From Vibrio furnissii CIP 102972 (lineage in GTDB: Bacteria > Pseudomonadota > Gammaproteobacteria > Enterobacterales > Vibrionaceae), in NCBI RefSeq assembly GCF_000176175.1, contig NZ_ACZP01000014.1, positions 1,488,001-1,552,000 on the forward strand: a stretch of 64,000 nucleotides of DNA, in the 5' to 3' direction. Each line of letters starts with the position of its first letter. Within the stretch, counting starts at the first letter, position 1. Below are positions 1 through 7,306 of this stretch, piece by piece. The notes under the pieces are model-generated. The model was not told the DNA's origin. It saw nothing but the letters and a program-made list of their open reading frames with translations, and did no database searches. The position numbers were made by a program, and so were the translations under genes.

Positions 1-949
1 ACACGAACATGCCACCGTCCACCGGGTACACTTCACATCCCGCCGGCAATTGTTTGTTCAACTCATGGCACAACACTTGGCTGCGAGATTGATACAGTTC
101 TCGAATGCGCGTCAGGTGTTCAGGAAACTGCGGATGTTCCAATAGCGCATGCAGCAATGCTTGCATCGGTACGCTGGAGTGCAAATCTGCGCCTTGTTTC
201 ACTTTGATCATCGGCGTCAGGTATTCGCTGCGGCCAGAGACCGCACCCAAACGCAGGCCTGGTGATGCAATTTTCGAGAAAGAACGCAGTACGATCGATT
301 TGTTTGGACAGAAATCAGAAACGAGCGGGAAAGCATTACCTTGGAAACGCAACTCGCGGTAAGGCACATCTTCAACCATCACCACATCATACGCTTCGCA
401 CAGTGCTGCCACTTTTTGGCGTGTTTCTAACGCCCAGCTAATGCCGGTTGGGTTGTGAAAGTCGGGAACCGCATAGAACATTTTCGGGTGTTGGTTGCGG
501 AACACATCTTCCAATTCAGCCAAATCAGGGCCTTGTGGCGTCTGTGTTACCGTCACAATCTCAGCTTCCACCAAACCAAACACCTGCATGGCGCCTAAGT
601 AACTCGGGGCTTCCATCACGACTTTGTCGCCAGGGTTGATGTAGGCGCGAGCAATCAAATCGAGGCCTTGTTGAGAACCGGTACACACCATGACATCGTG
701 GGTTGCTGGCAAATCAAAGTACTGTTTCAAAAACGCAATCAGTGGACCATAACCTGCGGTTGCACCATATTGAAAAACCTCAGGTTTTTCTGCAAGACCG
801 GCTAAAGTGTCGCGCATCAGATCGATGGGGAATGTTTTTTCATCTGGCAAACCGCCAGCAAGAGAAATGACGTTTGGATCACTTGCCGCAGCTAAAATTT
901 CACGGATGTAAGAGGACTTGATCTGTTGCAGTGAACGGGCGATTTCCAT
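1..949 (-). CDS. PLP-dependent aminotransferase (MocR/2-aminoadipate aminotransferase type), 3' end cut by window edge
   Basis: The frame is open from an ATG at 949 to the left edge, giving about 316 residues with no stop. The start reads MEIARSLQQIKSSYIREIL, then AGGLPDEKTFP, a typical fold-type I aminotransferase entry. Later come the GSQQGLDL cofactor-phosphate motif, the YAVPDFHNPTG substrate motif and SFSKIASPGLRLG around the Schiff-base Lys. This is the class I/II family of LysN and standalone MocR-like aminotransferases; the amino acid substrate cannot be told. It is transcribed divergently from the AraC-type gene at 1060, which probably regulates it through the repeats in the shared gap. 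The C-terminus lies outside the window. Confidence 0.9.
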   Translation of the reverse strand, partial: MEIARSLQQIKSSYIREILAAASDPNVISLAGGLPDEKTFPIDLMRDTLAGLAEKPEVFQYGATAGYGPLIAFLKQYFDLPATHDVMVCTGSQQGLDLIARAYINPGDKVVMEAPSYLGAMQVFGLVEAEIVTVTQTPQGPDLAELEDVFRNQHPKMFYAVPDFHNPTGISWALETRQKVAALCEAYDVVMVEDVPYRELRFQGNAFPLVSDFCPNKSIVLRSFSKIASPGLRLGAVSGRSEYLTPMIKVKQGADLHSSVPMQALLHALLEHPQFPEHLTRIRELYQSRSQVLCHELNKQLPAGCEVYPVDGGMFV

Positions 950-1013
950 ATGTGCTTCCTGTATTTATGCTTTTTTTATCTTTCGAATAGTACGACTCGT
1001 TGCGTATTTTTGT

Positions 1014-1049
1014 TTGTCCATTTATGCTCAAATACTTGTCCATTTATGC
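1014..1049. promoter_or_regulatory. Direct repeat of 14 bp, likely AraC-type operator
   Basis: TTGTCCATTTATGC occurs at 1014-1027 and again, identically, at 1036-1049. The period is 22 bp, about two helical turns, which is how AraC-family dimers usually bind. A shorter echo (ATTTATGC) lies at 963-970. The repeats lie in the gap between the divergent aminotransferase and AraC genes. They would be inside the reading frame if the upstream TTG at 1000 were the AraC start, which argues for the ATG at 1060. Binding by this particular regulator is an inference. Confidence 0.55.
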
Positions 1050-1059
1050 GATCTCAGCG

Positions 1060-1929
1060 ATGAATCAACAGCACGTCTCTCGAATTAACGATATTTTGTA
1101 TTATATCCATCAAGACATCACCAATGACTTATCCGCTCGACGTCTGGCGGACTTAGCGGCCTATTCAGAACAGCATTTTCATCGTGTATTTAAACAGGTT
1201 GTCGGTGAGTCGATTCATCAATACATTCGCCGCACGCGCATGGAGTACGCGGCCAATCAATTGATGTTTGATGACAGCGCCTCGGTGATTGATATCGCCA
1301 ACAAGTGCGGGTTTAGCTCGCTTTCCTCATTCTCAAAAGCGTTTAAGGCAACGTTCCATATGTCGCCGGGCAATTGGCGACTGGGCGAGCAGCATCTCGA
1401 CAGTCAACCTTATTTGAAGGATCCCGAAGTGGCGGCGGGCTACAATCGCGTTGCCAACCTCGATCTACCGACACCGAAAATAGTGGAAACCAAAGAGCGT
1501 TTCACGGCATACGTGCGCCATCAAGGCTATAACCGTTCGATCCAGCGCGCGTGGTTGGTATTGAAAGCGTGGGCGAAAGAAGAGGGGCGCCCGTTTGATC
1601 AGCACTTTGGCCTGCATCACTCCAATCCCGCTTGGGTTGAATTGAATCAATGTCGATACGTGGCGTGTTTGGCAATTGAGGAACCACTGAAAGTACGTGG
1701 CGTGGTGAATCAAATGACGATTCCAGGCGGGTTACATGCCATGTTCCGGCTGCATGGCGTGTATGGTGAGTTGTTGCCACAAGTGAGCAAAATCTTTGAG
1801 CAATGGCTGCCCACCTCGGGTTATAAGCTGCGTTCGACACCCGCTTATGTCCACTATCACAAGAACCATTTTCTGGCTGAAGATGAGCGGTTTGAAATTG
1901 ACTTCTATCTCCCCATCAGTTTCTTCTGA
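1060..1929 (+). CDS. AraC-family regulator with GyrI-like effector domain
   Basis: The protein has 289 residues. Two helix-turn-helix units lie at about residues 25-46 (LSARRLADLAAYSEQHF) and 76-97 (VIDIANKCGFSSLSSFSKAF), the normal AraC DNA-binding pair, here at the N-terminus. From about residue 135 to the end the sequence matches the GyrI-like/AraC_E_bind small-molecule domain of Rob-like regulators (near the end, YVHYHKNHF and FEIDFYLPI). I chose the ATG at 1060 because MNQQHVSRI begins the domain directly; the longer frame from a TTG at 1000 would translate through the direct repeats. It is divergent from the aminotransferase, its most likely target. The ligand is unknown. Confidence 0.85.
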   Translation: MNQQHVSRINDILYYIHQDITNDLSARRLADLAAYSEQHFHRVFKQVVGESIHQYIRRTRMEYAANQLMFDDSASVIDIANKCGFSSLSSFSKAFKATFHMSPGNWRLGEQHLDSQPYLKDPEVAAGYNRVANLDLPTPKIVETKERFTAYVRHQGYNRSIQRAWLVLKAWAKEEGRPFDQHFGLHHSNPAWVELNQCRYVACLAIEEPLKVRGVVNQMTIPGGLHAMFRLHGVYGELLPQVSKIFEQWLPTSGYKLRSTPAYVHYHKNHFLAEDERFEIDFYLPISFF

Positions 1930-1966
1930 TTCAATTCATATCTGATTCAATTCATATCTGATTCAA
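1925..1966 (+). repeat. 16-bp tandem repeat, about 2.6 copies
   Basis: The unit TCTGATTCAATTCATA starts at 1925 and repeats exactly at 1941-1956; a 10-base partial copy (TCTGATTCAA) follows at 1957-1966. The first copy overlaps the stop codon of the AraC gene, so a change in copy number would leave the protein intact. It looks like a small slippage repeat. Confidence 0.8.
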
Positions 1967-1982
1967 TGAGTCATCGACACGC

Positions 1983-2010
1983 AAAAAAAACACGCCAGGG
2001 GGCTGGCGTG
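1983..2010 (-). terminator. Rho-independent terminator downstream of msrA
   Basis: An 8-bp perfect stem CACGCCAG/CTGGCGTG (1991-1998 and 2003-2010) with a GGGG loop is followed on the minus strand by eight T residues. It ends minus-strand transcripts, the nearest being msrA about 160 bp away. On the plus strand, after the AraC gene, there is no U-tract. Confidence 0.8.
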
Positions 2011-2167
2011 TACCTAAGAGAAGCGGTGTAAGAAAAGGACATGGACCTTAAATGGAGTAATGCGTAAACAAGACTCGTGTTTAAGCGTTTGTACAGTAAC
2101 GCCGCCGTCTTACAGAATTGTTGCGGAATGAAGAAGATTTGGATCTCCCTTCGCCGCTAACCAGTTG

Positions 2168-2650
2168 TTATTGCTTCGGATTGCGATATTTGTGCAGCAC
2201 ATCGAGTGGAATGTGGCAATAATCGCTTGGGAAGCGCGTCAGGCGATCCTGATGTTCATCATCGCTTTTTACGTAGTTCGTCAGCGCCAGCACTTCAACC
2301 GCGATGCGGTCGGCATCTGGGCGTTTGGCGATGTACTCGGCGGCATGTTTTAGGTGCTGCGGGTTGTGGCTGTAAACGCCAGTGCGATATTTCGGGCCAA
2401 CATCGATACCTTGTTTGTTGATGCTGTAAGGGTCGATGATTTCAAATAAGTAATCCATCAACTGCGCAATGCTGACTTGCGCAGGATCGAATTGGATGCG
2501 CACGCACTCGGCGTAGCCGTCATATTCGCTTTGTGTGGTTTTGGTGGTGCCATTGGCGCGTCCAGCTTCGGTCAGTGTCACGCCCGGCAAATGGCGCATA
2601 AATTCTTGAACGCCCCACAGGCAGCCGCCCGCAAAATAAATCTCTTCCAT
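2168..2650 (-). CDS. msrA: Peptide-methionine (S)-S-oxide reductase MsrA, short form
   Basis: The protein reduces methionine-S-sulfoxide in oxidised proteins. The catalytic Cys is Cys10 in FAGGCLWGVQ (the family usually has GCFWG, so Leu replaces Phe). The family block YSINKQGIDVGPKYRTGVY follows around residues 76-95. At 160 residues it is shorter than the roughly 210-residue enterobacterial enzyme and lacks the long N-terminal extension. A Cys near the C-terminus (SDYCHIP) could be the resolving residue. It stands alone between the AraC gene and the purine permease and has its own downstream terminator. Confidence 0.9.
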   Translation of the reverse strand: MEEIYFAGGCLWGVQEFMRHLPGVTLTEAGRANGTTKTTQSEYDGYAECVRIQFDPAQVSIAQLMDYLFEIIDPYSINKQGIDVGPKYRTGVYSHNPQHLKHAAEYIAKRPDADRIAVEVLALTNYVKSDDEHQDRLTRFPSDYCHIPLDVLHKYRNPKQ

Positions 2651-2730
2651 TGTTTACATCTACAACGTCATGAATGTGGTGCGACTCTAGCAAATTGAGG
2701 CGGTAGGAGAAACCCGATCAGACGCAATAA

Positions 2731-2754
2731 AAAGCCTGCTTGAACGCAGGCTTT
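2731..2754 (-). terminator. Terminator after NCS2 permease
   Basis: A 9-bp perfect stem AAAGCCTGC/GCAGGCTTT (2731-2739, 2746-2754) with a 6-nt loop. The A-run at 2728-2733 gives the U-tract on the minus strand. It lies 24 bp beyond the permease stop. Confidence 0.85.
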
Positions 2755-2777
2755 GGCTGTATGGGAATCAGGCTAGA

Positions 2778-4163
2778 TCAGCGTTCGCTGACGGCGGCCA
2801 CCGATGACGATGATGTGGACGCTGTATTTGTCTCGTGTTCAGGCAGCACTAAGGTCATTACAATAGCGGCAATGCCACTGGTGGTCACCGGAGAACCAAA
2901 CACGCTTTGCAGCAACTTGGGCATCGCTTTCATCACATCCGGTACCAGCATCACGCCCAAACCGATGCCAAACGAAACAGCCAGAATCATCAGATTGCGG
3001 CGATCCAAGCGCTCACGCGCGATGATTTTAATACCTGCCGCCGCAACGGTGCCGAACATCACCAAGGTTGCGCCTCCAATCACGGGTTTGGGAATCGTGG
3101 TGAGAATCGCGCCAATCATCGGGAACAACCCCAATACGCACAGGATGAGCGCGACAAAGTAACCCACATAACGGCTGGCGATGCCAGTCAGGTGAATCAC
3201 GCTATTGTTCTGACTGAACGTGGTGTTTGGAAAGGTGTTGAATACCGCGGCCAGCATCGAGTTCACGCCATCGCCGAGAATGCCGGATTTCACGCGGCTT
3301 AAATACGCCGGGCCAGTGACGGGCTGTTTGGTGATCATGCAGTTGGCGGTGATATCGCCGGTCGATTCAATCGCCGTAATCGCATAAATCACGGCAATTG
3401 GCACAAACGCGTACCAGTCGAAGTCAAAGCCATATTTGAATGGCACCGGAATACTGACCAACGGCTGCTGAAAGGCGTGACCCAGATGCACCATGCCCAT
3501 GCTGGCGGCGGCCACATAACCCAATACCATGCCGACCAGAATCGAAGAGAGGCGCACCATCAAATGACGAGAGCGGTTGAGTGCAATGATGGTGACTAAC
3601 ACGACTGCGCCGAGCGCTAAGTTGTGCCATTGGCCAAAGTCGGGTGCGTTGACGCCGCCGGCTAAATCCGTCATGCCGACTTTAATCAGGGAAATGCCGA
3701 TGGTGGTGACCACAATGCCCGTGACCATTGGCGTGATGATGCGGCGTAACTTGCCAATGCATTGCGAAAGCACAATTTCGATAAATGCCCCAACGAAACA
3801 GACGCCAAAGATCAGCGCCAGAATCTCTTCCGGGCCACCGCCTTTGGCTTTGGCGATAAAGCCTGCTGCCAGTACCGAGCTCAAAAACGCGAAGCTGGTG
3901 CCTTGTACACAGATCATGCCTGCGCCAATTGGGCCAATGCGTCGCGCTTGAATAAACGTCCCGATACCAGACACAATCAGCGCCATGCTGATGAGGTAAG
4001 GCACATGATCGCCCAATCCCAACACGCCGCCGATAATCAGCGTAGGGGTGATGATTCCGACAAAACTGGCCAGCACATGTTGCAGGCCTGCGTACAGTGC
4101 TGCGCCAGGCGTTGGCTTATCGTCGAGCCCGTAAATCAGGTCGTGACTTTCCTTGTGAGACAT
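2778..4163 (-). CDS. NCS2-family purine (urate/xanthine) permease
   Basis: This is a 461-residue membrane protein of the nucleobase:cation symporter-2 family, with about 12-14 hydrophobic segments. Family signatures are visible: LQHVLASFVGIITPTLIIGG near the N-terminus, FVPIAVIYAITAIESTGDI, and the GDGVNSMLAAVFNTFPNTTF then SQNNSVIHLTGIASRYVG block typical of UacT/XanQ/UapA-type transporters. I took the ATG at 4163 as start because AAGGAAG precedes it; a longer frame to 4250 has no ribosome site and would cross the operator. A TTGTATACAA palindrome ends 10 bp before the start codon, so GntR control is likely. Context (allantoinase, racemase) favours urate or another oxidised purine as substrate. 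Confidence 0.9.
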   Translation of the reverse strand: MSHKESHDLIYGLDDKPTPGAALYAGLQHVLASFVGIITPTLIIGGVLGLGDHVPYLISMALIVSGIGTFIQARRIGPIGAGMICVQGTSFAFLSSVLAAGFIAKAKGGGPEEILALIFGVCFVGAFIEIVLSQCIGKLRRIITPMVTGIVVTTIGISLIKVGMTDLAGGVNAPDFGQWHNLALGAVVLVTIIALNRSRHLMVRLSSILVGMVLGYVAAASMGMVHLGHAFQQPLVSIPVPFKYGFDFDWYAFVPIAVIYAITAIESTGDITANCMITKQPVTGPAYLSRVKSGILGDGVNSMLAAVFNTFPNTTFSQNNSVIHLTGIASRYVGYFVALILCVLGLFPMIGAILTTIPKPVIGGATLVMFGTVAAAGIKIIARERLDRRNLMILAVSFGIGLGVMLVPDVMKAMPKLLQSVFGSPVTTSGIAAIVMTLVLPEHETNTASTSSSSVAAVSER

Positions 4164-4173
4164 ACTGACTTCC

Positions 4174-4183
4174 TTGTATACAA
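4174..4183. promoter_or_regulatory. GntR operator, permease promoter
   Basis: Perfect palindrome TTGTATACAA just upstream of the permease ribosome binding site. It is identical to the sites at 6771 and 7000 in the same block, and has the short AT-centred form expected for FCD-type GntR proteins. The candidate regulator is encoded at 6082-6753. Confidence 0.7.
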
Positions 4184-4343
4184 TATTGTTGACATATTTT
4201 GCATCAATACAGCAAACACTATGCCAGTAAATTTCTGACCAGTTAGTCAAGGTAATTCAGCGAGTTAGGCTATAACGCACGAATGTTGGTGCTGAAATGT
4301 TGTTCGATTGTGGTGCACTTGCATTAAATTGGGTTGCATAAAA

Positions 4344-4377
4344 AAACCGCCGGACAGGAAGGGCGTCGCGGCGGTTT
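4344..4377 (-). terminator. Terminator after puuE
   Basis: Stem AAACCGCCG/CGGCGGTTT (4344-4352, 4369-4377) with a 16-nt loop. The A-run at 4340-4346 gives T residues on the minus strand. It closes the GntR-racemase-puuE unit 20 bp after the puuE stop. Confidence 0.8.
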
Positions 4378-4397
4378 GTAAAAACAGAATCAACGAG

Positions 4398-5324
4398 TTA
4401 AGCCGGGTGATGCGCAATCCAGTGACGAGCAATTTGTTCGCGAGTCGCCACCCAAACACCCTCATGCTGCGCGACGTAGTCGAGGAATTTCTTTAACGCC
4501 ATAAAACGACTGGGCTTACCAATGACGCGGCAGTGTAGACCGATCGACATCATTTTGGGTTTATCGGCACCTTCTGCGTACAAACAGTCAAAGTTCTCCT
4601 TGAGATACTGAAAGAACTCTTCCCCGTGACTAAACCCATAAGGGGAGGAAAACCGCATATCGTTGGTATCCAAGGTGTAGGGCACAATCAGGTGCGGACG
4701 CGTTGAACCGGGATGCTTGTTGTCTGGCACTTGGGTCCAGAATGGCAGGTCATCCCCGTAGTAATCTGAGTCATACAGCAAACCGTCTTGTTCAGCGACC
4801 AACTCGCGGGTGTTGGGGGAATCGCGGCCAGTGTACCAACCGATTGGGCGTTTCCCCGTGAGGGATTCAATCAGATCGAGTGCCTGATACATGTGCTGGC
4901 GCTCTTGCTCGATCGGCATGTTCTGGTAATGAATCCATTTTAAACCGTGGCATGCGATTTCGTGCCCATCTTCAATGAAGGCTTGTGTTACTTCTGGGTT
5001 ACGTTGTAACGCAGTCGCAATACCAAAAATGGTCAGCGGTAATTCCCGCTTTTTAAATTCGTTAAGAATGCGCCACACCCCAGCGCGCGAACCGTATTCA
5101 TACAGGGATTCCATGCTCATGTGGCGAGCGGGGAACGGCTCGGCGCCCGCAATTTCCGATAAAAAGGTTTCGGCGTGCGGATCGCCGTGTAAGACGCAGT
5201 TTTCTCCGCCTTCTTCGTAATTCAAGACAAACTGCAGCGCGATTTTTGCGCCGCCTGGCCAGTTGGCATCCGGTACATTGTCGCGGCCGTAGCCGATGTA
5301 ATCGCGAGGATTTGAGATTTCCAT
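4398..5324 (-). CDS. puuE: Allantoinase PuuE (polysaccharide-deacetylase fold)
   Basis: The enzyme hydrolyses allantoin to allantoate and belongs to the PuuE/NodB-fold allantoinases, not the amidohydrolase AllB type. PuuE hallmarks are present: RDYIGYGRDNVPDANWPGGA at the N-terminus, LQFVLNYEEGGEN, the HEIACHGLKWIHYQ motif and GRDSPNTRELV. The length is 308 residues, as usual for the family. The ATG at 5324 is preceded by AAGGAA; the longer frame starts with a GTG at 5342. It lies 22 bp downstream of the racemase gene and is followed by a terminator, so it is the last gene of a three-gene operon led by the GntR regulator. Confidence 0.93.
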   Translation of the reverse strand: MEISNPRDYIGYGRDNVPDANWPGGAKIALQFVLNYEEGGENCVLHGDPHAETFLSEIAGAEPFPARHMSMESLYEYGSRAGVWRILNEFKKRELPLTIFGIATALQRNPEVTQAFIEDGHEIACHGLKWIHYQNMPIEQERQHMYQALDLIESLTGKRPIGWYTGRDSPNTRELVAEQDGLLYDSDYYGDDLPFWTQVPDNKHPGSTRPHLIVPYTLDTNDMRFSSPYGFSHGEEFFQYLKENFDCLYAEGADKPKMMSIGLHCRVIGKPSRFMALKKFLDYVAQHEGVWVATREQIARHWIAHHPA

Positions 5325-5346
5325 ATCGAAGTTCCTTGTCACTGAC

Positions 5347-6078
5347 TTAACGGCTCCAATGTTGATAACGGCCGTGAAATGATTTTTGAAGTGGCGCGGC
5401 GTAGTTGCCGCTTTTGGACGTCGTGAGTTTGAGTGCTTGTAATGATTCGGCTAATTTGACGGCGGCTGCCACACCATCAATCACTGGCACATTGAGCGCC
5501 GCGGAGAGTTCGGCTGCTAAATCAGACATCCCGGCGCAGCCGAGCACAATCGCTTCCGCGCCGTCTTGGTTGATGGCAGCCCGGCACTCTTGCAACAACT
5601 GTTGATAGGCCGATGCCTGAATCTGTTCCAGATCCAGCACCGCGATGTCGGTTGCGCGAACGCCTGAGCACAGATGATGGTAGCCGTAACGATGCAGTAG
5701 ATGCTCGGCTGCGGGCAGCGTGCGCGACATGGTGGTCACCACACCAAAGCGGTGTGACACTAAACTTGCCAATTGAAATGCTGCGCCCGCGATACCAATG
5801 ACAGGTACTGAAGCCAGTTCGCGCGCGGCATCTATCGCCGGATCGCCAAAACAGGCGATGATATGGGCGTCAACGCCTTCTGCTTCACCTTGTGCAATCA
5901 CATCGAGCAGCGCTGCGGCGGCAATGGTTTCATCCAAGGCGCATTCGATACTTTCCGGGCCATGCGCCGGATTGCGGGCGATGATTTCACTACTGTATAA
6001 ACATACAGACTGCGCAGAAAGTGCTATTTTGTCGGTCATGCCCTGACACGTATTGGGGTTGATCAGTTGAATTTTCAT
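5347..6078 (-). CDS. hpxA: Allantoin/hydantoin racemase (Asp/Glu racemase family)
   Basis: This 243-residue protein of the Asp/Glu/hydantoin racemase superfamily interconverts allantoin enantiomers in Hpx-type pathways. It begins KIQLINPNTCQGMT, as hydantoin racemases do, and has the two catalytic cysteines expected: Cys76 (IIACFGDPA) and Cys181 (VLGCAGMSD). It sits between the GntR gene (4-bp gap) and puuE, so the three are translated as a unit. UraD makes S-allantoin; a racemase next to puuE suggests that both enantiomers are to be used. The allantoin substrate is inferred from this context; other hydantoins are possible. Confidence 0.85.
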   Translation of the reverse strand: MKIQLINPNTCQGMTDKIALSAQSVCLYSSEIIARNPAHGPESIECALDETIAAAALLDVIAQGEAEGVDAHIIACFGDPAIDAARELASVPVIGIAGAAFQLASLVSHRFGVVTTMSRTLPAAEHLLHRYGYHHLCSGVRATDIAVLDLEQIQASAYQQLLQECRAAINQDGAEAIVLGCAGMSDLAAELSAALNVPVIDGVAAAVKLAESLQALKLTTSKSGNYAAPLQKSFHGRYQHWSR

Positions 6079-6081
6079 TGA

Positions 6082-6753
6082 TTAATCCATGTGCGCGAAC
6101 AGCGAGTTAAAATCCACCTGAGCATCCTGTTTGCCCGTTAACGAGATCGACTGTTTGATGTGAAGTAGGTGGTGGCGCATCCATTCTTGTGCTTGGCCGA
6201 CTTTACGTTGGTCGAGCAGATCAATCAGCTCAACATGATCGCCACAATCGCAGCTCACACTTTCGCGCGTACCGTAGGCGGCTATCACTAGCGATGAGCG
6301 GTAGCACAACTGCTCAATAAACTCTGCCAGTACCTGATTGTTTCCCATACGCGCCAGTTCATAGTGAAACTTCGCCGTCAGTTGAATCGATTTAGAGAGA
6401 TTGCCTTCATTGTCTGCCTGTTTTTCCAGCGCCACCATGTCACGAAAATGCTGCGCGACTTTCAGATTCCAGTTTTCACTGATTTCAGGCACCAGAAGTG
6501 GTTCTAACATAATGCGGCTATCCAACACTTCTTCTGCTTCTTGGCGGCTGGGGCGGTTCACCTGCGCGCCTTTATTGGGCTGAATCACCACAAACCGCTC
6601 CAGCGCCAAACGTTGCAGCACTTTTCGAATCCCTGTTCGGCTCACACCAAACGCTTCTGAAAGTTTATCTTCTGGCAGTCTTTCGCCTGGGGGAAGCTGG
6701 TGCTCGACGATCGCTTTCAGCATCTTTTGATAAATTTTTTCGTCGTTAGACAT
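6082..6753 (-). CDS. GntR-family (FCD subfamily) transcriptional regulator
   Basis: A 223-residue regulator. The winged helix is at about residues 1-70 (DKLSEAFGVSRTGIRKVLQ is the recognition helix region) and an all-helical FCD ligand domain follows (about 80-210, with SRIMLEPLLVPEI and conserved His residues such as KFHYELARMGNN). The ATG at 6753 is preceded by AAAGAGAG; the longer frame to 6828 would cross the operator. The gene leads the racemase-puuE operon and has TTGTATACAA 17 bp upstream, so it very likely regulates itself as well as the permease and the 7000 promoter. It corresponds in position and type to HpxS of Klebsiella hpx clusters. The ligand may be allantoin or a later intermediate (inference). 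Confidence 0.9.
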   Translation of the reverse strand: MSNDEKIYQKMLKAIVEHQLPPGERLPEDKLSEAFGVSRTGIRKVLQRLALERFVVIQPNKGAQVNRPSRQEAEEVLDSRIMLEPLLVPEISENWNLKVAQHFRDMVALEKQADNEGNLSKSIQLTAKFHYELARMGNNQVLAEFIEQLCYRSSLVIAAYGTRESVSCDCGDHVELIDLLDQRKVGQAQEWMRHHLLHIKQSISLTGKQDAQVDFNSLFAHMD

Positions 6754-6770
6754 ACGCACTCTCTTTACTG

Positions 6771-6804
6771 TTGTATACAACTTACCGCTGCAATATGTAT
6801 ACCA
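6771..6804. promoter_or_regulatory. GntR operator pair at its own promoter
   Basis: A perfect TTGTATACAA lies at 6771-6780 and a degenerate copy (ATGTATACCA) at 6795-6804. The centres are 24 bp apart, on about the same face of the helix. The first copy is 17 bp upstream of the GntR start codon, which suggests autorepression. Confidence 0.65.
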
Positions 6805-6999
6805 TGTTGTGAAAGGTCTACAGGCCAATCAATCCGTCATTCTCGATTTTAAATCGCCAATTTGCTGAAATTTTATGCACTAACATGTGGCGTGCTGAAC
6901 TTTCGTGGTGCATTCTAAGTCTAGTTCAAAGTGGCTATCATCACCGAAAGCCAGTGATTTCAATACATTTCGATTTTGGCACGCTCCTTGTATTTACGA

Positions 7000-7009
7000 T
7001 TGTATACAA
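7000..7009. promoter_or_regulatory. GntR operator, plus-strand promoter
   Basis: TTGTATACAA inside the 12-bp palindrome ATTGTATACAAT. A weaker neighbour (TTGTATTTAC) begins at 6988. It lies 20 bp upstream of the 7030 stub start and about 300 bp upstream of the ABC transporter operon, which it probably controls. Confidence 0.65.
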
Positions 7010-7029
7010 TGTGAAAACAAGGATGCGAC

Positions 7030-7110
7030 ATGATGAAAAAGGAATTCCCAGTCAGCGACAGACTCGCTAACGCAGATTTGCTTCCGGATAAAGAACAGAA
7101 GTGGGGCTGA
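7030..7110 (+). pseudogene. N-terminal stub resembling an NCS1 allantoin/purine permease (or a 26-aa ORF)
   Basis: An ATG at 7030 (a second at 7033) follows AAGGA with 6-nt spacing, and 26 codons run to a TGA at 7108. The peptide contains DRLANADLLPDKEQKWG. NCS1 nucleobase/allantoin permeases (PucI/HyuP type) characteristically start with an x-L-x-N-x-DL-x-P...-RxWG stretch and then continue WYN.. into helix 1. Here the stop comes right after KWG, and no continuation is found in any downstream frame. The promoter operator, ribosome site and first codons therefore seem to survive from a deleted permease gene. A functional leader peptide or microprotein is the alternative. Confidence 0.5.
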
Positions 7111-7306
7111 AACGATTGCACCACCATTGATCGATTCTGCACCAAAAGTTCCACCATAGACGTCATTCTTCAGGGCGTAAACGCCGATGATTGTTTCTAA
7201 GTTAATAAAATCGTTACGGTTTTTATTTTTATCTTAAGTTGGCGCAATCGTTGCAAATGACTCGATAGATGTTTCAAACGTTTCATTATCGATAAGGAGA
7301 TTCACA

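Larger units (their letters stand above)
6754..7306. other. Intergenic control region between the divergent halves of the urate/allantoin block
   Basis: This 553-bp gap holds the GntR autoregulatory sites, the 7000-7009 operator and the 26-codon NCS1-like stub. From 7111 to 7290 the sequence is AT-rich with no convincing gene; a small hairpin GGCGTTTACGCC-like element lies near 7176-7189. The ribosome site AAGGAG for the ABC binding protein is at 7296-7301. Confidence 0.7.

Noticed and set aside
1000-1059. TTG start giving a 20-residue longer AraC protein
   Set aside because: The extension would be translated from the direct-repeat operator and has no similarity to AraC N-termini; the ATG at 1060 is preferred.
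7000-7230. A 68-codon open stretch on the minus strand reading ETIIGVYALKNDVYGG and beyond
   Set aside because: It has no start codon or ribosome site, it runs through the GntR operator and the stub, and I cannot match it to a family. Probably chance.
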